Assembly (NCBI GenBank): GCA_947650285.1
Contig: CANTFL010001287.1
Coordinates: 434,001-498,000 of the forward strand
Direction of reading: 5' to 3'
DNA from: Hyaloperonospora brassicae
Taxonomy: Eukaryota; Oomycota; Peronosporomycetes; Peronosporales; Peronosporaceae
DNA length: 64,000 nt
In this document: one piece after another, positions 41,354 through 52,874 of the stretch
Layout of the letters: each line of letters begins with the position of its first letter
Position numbering within the stretch: position 1 is the first letter of the stretch
Notes under the pieces: generated by a model
What the model was told of the DNA's origin: nothing
Database searches by the model: none
Seen by the model: the letters and a program-made list of their open reading frames with translations, nothing else
Program-made: the position numbers and the translations under genes

Positions 41354-44176
41354 GTTCGTTGACAAGTCAAATTCGATGAAAGCCTCAATGTTATATAATT
41401 GTACGAATGATAGCGTTGTTGATGTTAGCTAGTTACGTGGTTCGGCAACAGCTGTGTATTCTTGACGCATTCGAAAATGTCTGCAACCTCTTCAGAAAAG
41501 TGCTGCCACAAGGACTCAGCTTCCACAACAAACAAAAAAGTCGCTCCACGTGTAAACAAAACGTCGAAGAGTACGCGGACCAATGTGTTCACATGTGCTG
41601 TAACTTCCTCTATCCAGTATGAAGCCGAGAAAACATGAGTTGCATTTTATTCACGAGCACCTTTGGTTGACCGTTTTCTGTAATAACTTGGAGACTCTAC
41701 CAAGCCGTGTGCTGGGTACGTTGCGTTCGCGCGAATTGGCGTTACTGATATCAAGTCAATTTTCTTCCCACTTGAAATTTAGTTGTGGCTTGGAATATAA
41801 TGCGAGTACTTACCAAAATTCAAAATCAAATAATTTGCGTAGCTGTTTTTCAACATGCTAGCGCGTCATGCTACACACGGTATATTGTGACTTGAGCATC
41901 AACACGTCCCGTCGCATTAATGCGCTTATACTTCCAACGACGTTAAATTATCAATCGAACTTCAAAAGCCTATGTTTGCTTCCCCCGACGAGCTACATCA
42001 CGTCTGATGTCCGCAAACCCGTCTTGTCAAGATTATATAAGGGCCATATCAAACGACCGACCTGCATGTCTAAGCTGTACGATACATCAGGCTACTCACC
42101 TACCCAGCCATCGAGCTGCCGCAATCATTTACTGACATTACGGACTTCGCAGGTGTCCTAGGGAGGTACCCTGATAAGCGTCTTCACCTCATCATTGTAG
42201 ATGCAGCAACGTATGCATAGCATGTATTACAAGTTATAAGATGGCATGATCAAATATGCAGGTAACTCGTGGGTTTGACGCCACTCACATAACATAAGCC
42301 AGTGGTCTATGACGCACGGTAGTTTCCAATATATTGGAAAAGCAAGGGCAGCGACCAAGTTTGCGATATGTAATTTAGATCCATGCGATCATCCGCTCAA
42401 TACCACCCGTTAGACCTTCCAAGAATCAGTTGATGCTTGCACCAGGTCTTTTTTACCAGATAAGTCACATCGATCGCCATTCCACACCAGCACAATTTTG
42501 AGCTCGTCACGCATTTTCAACTTCTAAAGTGTTAATAGCGGACTTAAGTGAAGCATCAGCGACACTCATATGCTTAACATCAGTAGTTTACATGCGCTTT
42601 TCGGTTCTTAGGGACAAATATAGATCTGGAAACGAAGAAATAAGATCAATCATATTGAAGCTTGACGCCCTCGTACGAGACAAGTGTCTTAGTACACTTG
42701 GACATTTTCGACCCGCACATATGACGCATTTTGTTGGATTGAAGGATGGTTTCATCATCACGCTCCACCTTCATTAGTTTTTTCTTGATCTGACTCGTCT
42801 ATCACTATTATTCGATTTTTGTACGTTCACTCGGTATATCGACGCAGCGCAGTCGTCTAGTCTGCTAGATATGTCGTCTTAAAATGTCTTTACAGCCCAT
42901 CACTAAATCGTTTTGATTTTGGTCTTTATCTTTTCGAGCCCAGTCTACATCCTTGCTAAAAGGTTTACATTTACGCGCATTTGCTGCAAGCAGAGTGTCG
43001 AGAGGCGTGAGATGAGTCATACAGCAACGGTACGTAAAATAATCATCGACAAATCTACGGCGCAGTTTGACACAAAGGGATGTCAGACCACACACGCCCG
43101 CCCGGACACACAGGTCTTCTAGATCATAAGGTTGCGTTGATGTCGACGTCATATGACAACGAATGCCACTCTGTTTTGCGTCAAAGTAGAGTAGCGTAGA
43201 CCGACAAAATTTAGCTAAAATGGAGCCGGGGGCGTGCCAGCACATCGTGCACATTCTAGCTACTTTATGCAGGTATGTGATACAGACTGCAAGATTCCGA
43301 TAACGACACCAGACAAGATTTGTAGATGTGGTCTAAATTACTAAGGTTATTGCATCTGCAGTTGTTGTTGCCCTGATGGTTCATGGCGCGGCCTTGAAGT
43401 TCCGCCGTGCCCTATTAATATTTATTCTCGATGAAGTATTTGTTAAATTTTTATGTAGCTTCTTCCTTATTTACTGCTATATCTATTAGCGACTAACGCA
43501 GGTTATTTTACTGTCAAGCTTAAGCCTTGAAGCGATATCTTGCGACCTCCTCATCCCCAATCTTCCTCACATTTAGCTTGTGCGCACTCGCAGGTGGCAA
43601 GTTAAAGATACGACTTAACGACAAATAAAGCGTAGTACAGTGAAGCCAATGTATCTTTATATGGCGGCTAAACACTATCGCCTACAGCAAGGTCAATGAT
43701 GCATAAAATGTGACTAGTAATATTCACGCACAGCTGCACCGGAAGTAAAGCCATAAGTCGGACGTTGTTGGGTCCGAATGAAAACGTTTTGTACTGACAT
43801 ACTTATAGAGATCCAGAAAAGCGCAAGAGTAGATGGAAAAGAAGGCTGTGCTCTTTGTAATTATTGCCGGTCCACGATCCCTAGTCGAAGATCCTTGCTG
43901 AACCGCTAGCATTCACGGAGGTATGTGTACGCAATATCTTGCCTATCTGAGTTCAGTCGGGATATCTACCCTGCTGCACTACCCGAATCTTGATCCATTA
44001 CCATCGTCCAGTGTACAGATTCACGTGCTGCGTGAGCCATGCCTTTATGGGCGGAAAGATTATAGAAATAAAATGCGGAACTGCCTTGTAGCAGTATGTC
44101 AGGCGAAAGCTAATGCAAGTCTTGTCGCATTATCCTGCCGATTGAAAGTCTTTAAATGACGAACTTTTTGATTACG
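41354..44176. other. AT-rich desert with coding relics
   Basis: Short plus-strand frames at 41407-41622 and 41868-42161 and a minus-strand frame at 42865-43254 read partly like protein but carry no firm motif. A perfect 18-bp palindrome TTTCCAATATATTGGAAA is at 42323-42340. Confidence 0.35.
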
Positions 44177-44885
44177 GACCACACCCTTTTTTTATATGGA
44201 CCACACACCCATCGAAACCACCCCTATCTGACTAATAGGAAGCAACGGACGCGTGTTTTTCGGTGTAACACCTATCTAATTATCGACGGTGAGACCAATT
44301 CAACCTCACTTCTAGCAGCTGTGTACTGATTAGTAGTGATTTTAGCGACTAGGTTAAGCCTCGACGCACGACCAAGTAACTTAATACATCAGATTCGATA
44401 CCGTTGGCACCACCAGCTACCAGTTCTTTCACGTTTCAAACACTGCAATGGAGAAGATGCAATGAAACACGCAGAATCAGAAGGTTATGATCTGACGAAA
44501 AGTACGAACCGAACTGTTGCAAAAAAGAAAAATGGCTCAGTCAAGCAGTGGTCGTCTTTTGTGCTCACGGAGGATAGCATGGAAAATAAGGAGAATATGT
44601 TACGCAATTCAAGAGACTCTCGAAATGGCAGACCAATGGTGGGAGGAAGTGTACATGCGAGGAGTGCCATGAAGAAGATCAACATCAAAACTTGTCCCGC
44701 TCGCCGTCAAAGATCAGCATAGCAGATTAAGGCTTCCACTCCTTTTTACAGCACTTATCATCCTATCACTTTACACAGATTGTGTTGAATATATATTACA
44801 CCGAAATACGCGTCCGTTTCTTCGAATTGGTCAAATAAGGGGACCACGCTGGGGTGTGTGGTCCATGTATCAAAAGGGTGTGGTC
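44177..44885. mobile_element. 709-bp element with ~95-bp terminal inverted repeats
   Basis: The left end (44177 to about 44273) and the reverse complement of the right end (44885 to about 44793) align along about 95 bases. Shared blocks in order are GACCACACCCTTTT, ATGGACCACACACCC, TTGAC-AAT or close variants, ACGGACGCGT and CGGTGTAA. Each arm itself holds two GACCACA-CCC units. The arms enclose a 128-codon frame. No transposase motif is visible, so it is probably a non-autonomous DNA transposon. A clear target-site duplication was not found; TA dinucleotides lie near both ends. Confidence 0.65.
44462..44722 (+). CDS. Small basic ORF inside the TIR element
   Basis: An 86-residue frame (the open frame extends back to 44336) is rich in Lys, Arg, Ser and Asn. 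It contains a KEN motif (MENKENML) and a basic C terminus (KKINIKTCPARRQRSA). It starts at the first good ATG. No domain is recognised. It fills the interior of the inverted-repeat element, so it may be an element-encoded protein, a truncated transposase tail, or a captured host exon. An open frame of this length in such AT-rich surroundings is suggestive but not proof of coding. Confidence 0.35.
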   Translation: MKHAESEGYDLTKSTNRTVAKKKNGSVKQWSSFVLTEDSMENKENMLRNSRDSRNGRPMVGGSVHARSAMKKINIKTCPARRQRSA

Positions 44886-45343
44886 TAGCTATCGGGGCCC
44901 TTCTTTTATAATCATTAGAGGATTAGTATAAATTTAATTTCTGGGTATAAAATAATGCTCTGCCACTGATCTGCTCCCTACTAGGATAGACTATAAAATA
45001 CAGTCATGCACCTTTTTCGACACACTAAAACTTTGATAGCGTAATAATCAACCCTGGTATGGTTATTTTCATCAAAAAGAATCATGTTTTGTGTAAAGAC
45101 AACTAGACGTACGATATGATCGGTTTTAGATAGCTGTCCCGCATCATATAGAGCAATCATGTGAGTCGTTTCGTGCCAGAGAAAGTAAAATGATTTAAAA
45201 ATGTTGTTAAAACATCCAACAAAGATTTAAGGCATTTGGGATTCGATTATAAGCGACTTTGGTCATATTTTTATGAGATGCTCGCAATTGTCAAATCACA
45301 TCACTGGATACGTTTGTAGCTGTTGCATATTCTTGCTGTCGTT
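44886..45343. other. AT-rich desert
   Basis: Nothing recognised. Confidence 0.4.
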
Positions 45344-45411
45344 AAAGGAGCGCAATCGGTGGGGTGAAAGGAGCGCGACTGGTGAGGTGAAAGAGCGCAA
45401 CTGGTGATGTC
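45344..45411 (+). repeat. 23-bp tandem repeat, three units
   Basis: Three adjacent units of the form AAAGGAGCGCRACTGGTGAGGTG (45344-45366, 45367-45389, 45390-45411) differ at a few positions; the third is one base shorter. They are GC-rich against an AT-rich background. Confidence 0.8.
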
Positions 45412-48400
45412 AAAGAGACGCGGCTAAATTAATGTACGGAGCATCTAATGAGTCAACATGAGTGATCTTTGGTAACGGATGAACAAGATGATAGAGTATG
45501 ATAAGCTATAAATATATTAAGTCCCTCTTTTCCTTACCACTGGCAACGTGCCAGATATCAACAGCTATTCATATTGCTAACTCGTATACAGTGATAAAAG
45601 GGACAAACGCGCCAGTACGAACTATAGAAGAGACGACTCACATTCGTTGGTAATAAATATGCACTAATTGCGGGCATGAATTTTACTTTGAAGAAGTCTC
45701 TTTTATGTAAGCAAGTTGGGAGTCGACTTTAGAAGCTTGCAGTCTTATATCGCATGACAATTAAATCCATAAATGCAGTATATGAGTTTCGTATAACGTA
45801 AACTACTATGGCTTGGCATCGGATAATGTCGTGCAAGACGCATTTTTTATAAGATAAGTAGAAGTCGTAAGCAGAATTGCACGAACACAATTCACTTCGC
45901 CCATTTGATATCTTAGGTCATTTATTGTACATGCAAAAACATTGACACACTTTCCAAGTTGCTTACATTGACTGGAAAGGATACTTCGCTCATGCTGCAC
46001 CAATAATATGTAAATGGTAAAGGTAATACATTTGAAGTGACACAAATTATAACGTACACGCACGTGAGATGGAAGCGGATATACAAACGAGAGCACGTAA
46101 GTCTACGGTGAGACGAAATGACATATATCGATTTGCTGTAATTGAAAACGCAATTTAAAACTTTCTAGTCCATATTTATTGTAATAACAAGTTATATATA
46201 TCTTCAGGCCACACATTGCGCGCGTACATCACTAGCTATACGACTTGAGAAATAATTCATTGATCATCATGGTCAATACGTAGAGGCCACCGATTATATA
46301 TGCAAGATATAGCTTGTGCAACAATTTATATATGTCAGCACGATAAACTGTGAAGTTTATACACCGATGACTATGTTTGTATATGAGGACCGAGTAAGTA
46401 TATTATACACGCAACGGTGGCGAAAACGTTCATGTGGATATAGATTGAATCGCATATTAGAATTAGGTACTTTCGCTTGTACAATTGTTTTGAACTAGTG
46501 AAAAACTAAAATTTATCGCTAGATTAGCCATTACGTTCGAAAACAAATTGTTACATTTTCCTCTTATCCCGCTTACGCGCGTACATATGCAAAGACAATA
46601 TTCCCTTTGATTTTTTCTTGTATTATGAGTTATATTGCGTGGTGATATTATAGACTTGGTCACACATCGTAGTAGAATAAGTGATCACGGATTGATTCAC
46701 CAAAGACTTACTGAAAATCATTACGTCATGCTATAGACGATTTTCATCTGAGAAGGCACATGGATCGCGGAAGAGTATCCACGTCCGACTGTCCGTTACG
46801 AGCCACTAGTGGCTGGTATTGGACGGTAAAATCATTGAGATCAATGCAAAGTCAGCTTTGGTGATTGAATTGAAATTAAATGTAAACAAGCGATCAACTT
46901 TAAAAATAAAGATTAATTAGTGTCTTGTTTTTATAAATATGCAAAAGTCCTCCGCCTAAATAGACGAGAACTATGGTATTACATAAGGCTAAAAATAACG
47001 ATGGTGATCTGTAAAGATGGCGTGGGACAAAAATTAGCTTTTATGGGCAACATGGAAATTTAAAAGGATTAAGAATAGGCGATCCACGGTCTAGCCTTGA
47101 CAAATGATCTTATCATTTTTACTTAACATAAAGATGTGTACAAAAAGCTAAATTTAAACATTGAATGTATACGGAATTAAAAGTAGGCTAAAGAAAGTTA
47201 CAAATGTAAATTAAAATACTATAGTGTGGAAAGAAGCGTCAAATTTGATGAAAACAGTAGAGGCAATGTATATGTTTCAGGTCGAATAGAGATTGCAGAT
47301 ATCACGACAAGTGTATGTGTAACTGTGAGCTGCAATGACGTTATTATTTAATAAAATAATTGAGTCTGCTATTATGTATCACGATCCGGCGTCTCGCGCA
47401 TTATTATGTAGATATGCAGTGAGCTTCGATTACGTTATAAATAATCAATTCTTTTGGAAATAGTCGCACTTAAGGTACATCTATCCTATACATGTCATGA
47501 GATCGAATTGGATAAAGTCAAGCCTCCAATTGCTGATTTTTTGACTTAAGACGGAACTAATTACACTTTTACTAGTCGATCAATAATAAATTACGAGACT
47601 GTAAAATATTTATAATTTATGTGCGGTGTTAATAAGAAAATAATATTCGGTAATCTAGGATAGACTCGTTTAAATATATAGACCGAGACGACAGTGCATA
47701 GGAAGCTCAACGACTATCGAAATTATATTGTTGAAAGCACGACATATTTTGTGAATGAAAGATAATGCAAGCGCTAAATCATCTATAGCAATTTTATGGC
47801 GATACGCTTGTAGTCAGTACCTCTATCAAAGTATCTCAAAATATGTACCCTCATGGCTTTTGTCGTGTAAAGGTAGCATTTATTATTATATAACCTATCT
47901 TTAAAAATTTAAACGCATCTAGTCTTGTTAAAATTGATCGGTTGGAATTATAATAGTACTAATCGCATATCCTTGTATTACAGGAGCGACCAAACATACT
48001 TCGTATTATACCCCTAAAGTAGTATCGTATGGTAATTTCGATGACTTGTAAAATTCAAGGGATACACTCAGAAATCATAGCATTGCCTGTATTCATTATC
48101 AGTAAATGTGGTAATGCAGCGGACTTTGCACACATTCATTCCTTAATCAGATCTGCATGGGTTGTTCAAAGGAGGAAGTAAGCAAAACAGATATTGAATC
48201 AGGATATGGTTTGAGTATATTGTTCACGTAACCTTTATATCATCTTCCACTATCGACGAGACGCCATTATGAACAAATTACACTTTGCTGTCGACGGAGA
48301 TACCATAACAAGTTTCATTTAGCGAAGAAAAAATAATATGCATCGATGATATATCTTTAGCAATAGTTATGGTCATTTATAATAGTTACCGCCATTTATG

Positions 48401-49637
48401 GGATATGAGTTGTCTAAATTACATTAGGTGTGTTATGATGAAGCTCCATTGCAGTCCTTGCAATGTCGCCGTAAATGTGACGAATCTAGCCATCAGAAAC
48501 CCGTGTATGAATTTTTTTCTCAATTACAATCTCACGCTTTTACTCGTGCCGTCATTTTTATCCGATTACACCATAAATATTTAGACTGACACGCTGGAGT
48601 CTAAAAAGTGACCATGTACGCCGCCCAACCAATCTTTATTTAGATATAATAAAATGTCTGTTATATGCCAGGCTGAGGAAGCACTTGATCAGATGAGGAA
48701 TAATACTAAATTCGCTTCGACAAATATCATGGACACAACAATTTTTTGGGGCAAAGCTTGTCTATATAGGTACCTACTGCACTACAAAGATTTCGCCTTC
48801 ATAATTAATACGGGTCTTGACGCAAGTGACTTGTAATAAACGATATTTTTTGACAGGTTGTGGATCATTATGGATTCGAGTGCACGACGAGCCCAAGTAA
48901 GTTCCAACCACACACAATTGACCAATTGGTAAAACCTGGACATGCGGAGGAAGAAATGAAGATTCCCCTCAACTTGAAAGGATGTCGAGGTATGAAGGCA
49001 GAGGGTATGCGAACGGAAACTGCGAGGAGCATATTGTATATATCGAGCGGACAGACGGGCAAAATGCAGTTATTAACATGATCACGTTTTAGTACACATA
49101 AATTGCAGATATTTTTCTAGCAGTTAAGTATCACGCTGATCTTAAATCATCTTAATCAATAATAGCCTTTGCAACCAAGAATTCCACGATTGGCAAGATG
49201 ATGTTGTGTTTTTATACGATCTTACATTCGACTAATTTCATATGGATAAATTGTAAAATCGATCAAATGATCGGTTTCTTACGTGTATGGGAGAATGACA
49301 AATGCCCTGATTAATCACGAAAAAAGCCCAATTAAAGCACGATATCAAAGCATGCCTCATATAATTGAAAGTTGAAAAATGCCTCACGTCCTAGTGTACA
49401 CGAGTTGATGTGGCACAAAGAAGCATAATCATGATGTAGCCACACTTCAATCTACTTAAACGCAGCACATCGATACAAGTGTTGGTTATGATTATGATGG
49501 TTTTCAACTCAATTTGTAAGAGCACGAAGCAACCTTTTTAACCCTTTACAATAGGTGCTGTAAATTCAGAGTACAAGTTGCTTTAATCCTATTCGTATAG
49601 TGTTCGGTGAAATTGTTCTTTTATCGTATATCGGTAA
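45412..49637. other. AT-rich desert
   Basis: No gene. Two adjacent plus-strand frames (48654-48836, 48860-49081) read a little like protein, the second with a charged stretch PGHAEEEMKIPLNLKG, but neither has a motif. Confidence 0.4.
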
Positions 49638-49942
49638 GGTCATGTTTACACCCGTATTTTGCGAGCTACACACACGCGCACACGTACATTGTCCGTCATT
49701 AAGAACCAGCACGCGCGTGTCGCAGGCGTTCGTGCACGCGACCCCATCCAATGCAACGACTGCACTCGTGACTTTACCGCTGCCACACGCGATTAAATCT
49801 TCATTTATGCTGCTCAGCCTGCTTCGTATACGACCCGAGCTCCGACTGCGACTACTACAAAAACTTCACCGGCGTCAAAACGGACTCGGCGAGCGTCGGT
49901 GTCGCCCACTGCGAAGCGGCGAAGGTCAACGTCGACGCATAA
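49638..49942 (+). pseudogene. GC-rich Cys-containing exon relic
   Basis: A GC-rich patch in the desert encodes IQCNDCT at the end of one frame (stop-free from 49638). After a possible 50-bp intron (49768-49817, GTGACT to CTGCTCAG) comes CFVYDPSSDCDYYKNF and then a VGVAHCEAAKVNVDA end with TAA at 49940-49942. Five Cys residues in a short span suggest a small cysteine-rich protein, possibly secreted. No ATG or signal peptide precedes it in frame, so it is read as a fragment or a terminal exon. Confidence 0.35.
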
Positions 49943-52556
49943 GCTCCGATGAGCGCGGAAATGCGATCCCACAAGTAGGACAACAAAAATAGCAACCGCA
50001 GCACCTACACTACCAACATCAACAGCAGTAGAAGCATCATTATTACATTGAAACAACATGAATAAAAGCAATAACATTAACATTAATATTTACAACATTA
50101 GCACCGACTGACTGTGTTTACGACCGCAACCGATGATACGAAGGTGCATTTACGTTGCAAACTTCACGTCTGCGCAAGCAACAATTGTCTGCAAGCGCAG
50201 TATGCCCGCAGCTGGTGGCTGCAATGCAGTGGGCTCGCGGCAGAACCCTCTCCGCGGCTTCTTAAAAAGGTCGGGGATTGGTCACGGCCGTAAAATCGGA
50301 AAACGAAAATGATTACGGAATAGTGGTTGTATTTCTATTACATTGCTTTAGTATATTAGGACGTGAGGCATCTTTTATATTTTTTATTATCGACGGTATT
50401 TTTTTATTTTTCAATTATCTAAGGCATTTGTTTGTTTTTTAAGATTAAATGAGGCAATGTTTTTATTTCTATACAAAAATGCAAGATTTACATTTATATC
50501 ATTAAGTCGTTTAAAATCATATGATTCTTTACATGTATGAAGGCTGATGCAATATATTATCTCTTCTAGAGAATATCCTTTACGGGTACTATAAACCCCC
50601 GATAGCAACATAAATTAATATAGTAATCAAATCCAAAATTTGCAAAAACAAATACGATCACATAAAGTGCTAGGCCAGAAATTGAAGTTGGGATCTGAAA
50701 TATTCAGCGGCTATAAAAACACTGAACTCAAATGGTCTGCGAGTATTTTTAAGAGATTGAGCCGTGTGCTTGATACTAAAGCCTTTAATCGCGGCTTTAT
50801 TACCATGGCATGAGATTGCGTGGCAACATTACCGTACAATTCGTCTTCAGCTTACCAGATTGATCGTTTATATAATCCGAATTTACTAATCGATTAAAAC
50901 TATTCATATAGGGTCTGATGGGCATAAGTGTGGATTACTAAATCGATAAGAAACGTAAACGTGACTAGTTGTGGCCATCAATCGTACAACATAGTAAATA
51001 ATGTTAATGTGTTGCTTTATCCGTAAGCACGATTTAGCATCATACACATTTAAAACCCCTTTACAATCTTACTACTACATACCGTAGCAGTGATGACTTA
51101 CACTATACATACTGAAGGTTTTCAGACACAAATCGTCATGCCTGATTTTTAACAAATTTACATATCCTTCTTTATATCGAGTCCAGCGCCGCTACAGATT
51201 CATCCTACTCCGATAAATCTTAAACAAACAAACCTTGTTAGATGCGTACTTCACCGCAATCCATTTTGTCTTAACTACACTAGTCGTGCCTCATCACCAT
51301 ATGATTTATCTTTAAAAACACATGTATTACGATGCCATACACCTGTAATGCGTTGTTAGTTGTGCAAGGCTCTTTTTAGTCCTACTCAATCTGAGATCAG
51401 AATAATTTGCGAGCAAGATTACCATCGGTAGGAAAGAAAACGTTTATAAGTAACTAGAAGATACGTGGCGAATATCACGACGCTGCAGTAAGACAAAACT
51501 ACTATATCTCGCATTGAATGCTTACATCTTCGTTCAAAGATATTGCTTAATTAAGATCAAAATGCAGTAATTACCCTTGGTCGCTTTATTTTATGCAAAT
51601 GTCAAAATTTATATTTGCATCTCTATAATCAGTAATTTAAAACTAAAACTTCTTTTGCGCGGGTAATTCTCAATAACAATCAAAAGCAACAGCCAGAAAA
51701 AAATGTATATTATTTAAACCAACTCGAACCCCATAGCTATCCCGAATCAGGCTGCATGCATATACAGAACGTACTACTAGGATTTTGTACCTTAGTTCAA
51801 GCATAAACCTTTAGTCCGTATTCCGCCCACGAAATATTGCCTAAGTATGAAAATCATATCTTCCGGCATCACAACGTTGTACCTTTTCTACGCGCCATGT
51901 CATTCGAATTAGCAATAAGTATGTTGTAAAATATATAGCATATTTATAAGGCGATGCCAATTATAACTTTTGGCAACGTCATGTTTGTATTTATATAAGA
52001 CTTTATCGTATAGATATAATATGTTAGCGTAGCATCTATATAAAATTGTCAAAATAAAGCACCCAAAATATAATTAGTATAATCCAAACGCCAATCATAT
52101 CAGAATGTCCTGATTTATTTCATTTACGATTTACTTGAATGTAAATACCTGTCTTCACACGGTCGTATATAGATATGCGAGTACAACCTCAACAGGTACA
52201 AATTCAGCTTCATTTCGCAAAGTGCGTTGGCTCTTTGATCACACGTCTCTTTTCACGTGGACGCCTTTTGGTATCGTCAGCGATTTTAACCTTTCTGTAT
52301 CATCTTGTTTGCAGTAATGCGTTGCCAGAGCCATTTTAATTTGCGCAACAAGAGACATGACATATAGCTTTAATATATTGCCGCATGAATTACCCATATA
52401 AACGCTTAAAAATCGACAATGTTCAATTGTTTGCTTAACGCTTCCCAAAACAATATATTCATACGACGTATATTTGCCAGCGCCAATTATATTTCGTATG
52501 ACTTTCCTTTATTTTTATTTCTCAGGAAAATACATGTTTCTCTATGTAATACCTTC
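49943..52556. other. AT-rich desert
   Basis: No gene or clear repeat seen. Confidence 0.45.
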
Positions 52557-52869
52557 TGTAACGGGGTAAGAGCCCCGTTGCCGTCTTACATTAAATGCTT
52601 TAAAAGGGCGCTGTTGTTTTTTATATAGCAAAATTAATTCTTTTTTTTATTTTTGTTTTTAATCCATACTAAGTACGAGGGGTTCTCTTCTCGTAAGATC
52701 CACGCAAAGTAGGTCAATTAACGATTGGCTAATTATTGGGTTTGGCACACCAATAATAGCGCAACAGTAAAAAAGGTGATGTATTAGCCATTCGGATACA
52801 GCATGTACCTACTAATGTCATTATGTAAGAAAGCTATATCTAATTGAAATAATGGGTTGCCCCGTTACA
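52557..52869. mobile_element. 313-bp solo LTR with 5-bp target duplication
   Basis: The element starts TGTAACGGGG and ends CCCCGTTACA, so its 10-bp ends are perfect inverted repeats of TG...CA type. It is flanked by identical CCTTC on both sides (52552-52556 and 52870-52874). Just inside the 5' end AACGGGG and CCCCGTT form a perfect 7-bp hairpin around TAAGAG. The length, TG/CA ends and 5-bp duplication are diagnostic of a retrotransposon LTR left after recombination. The interior is AT-rich and non-coding. Confidence 0.85.
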
Positions 52870-52874
52870 CCTTC

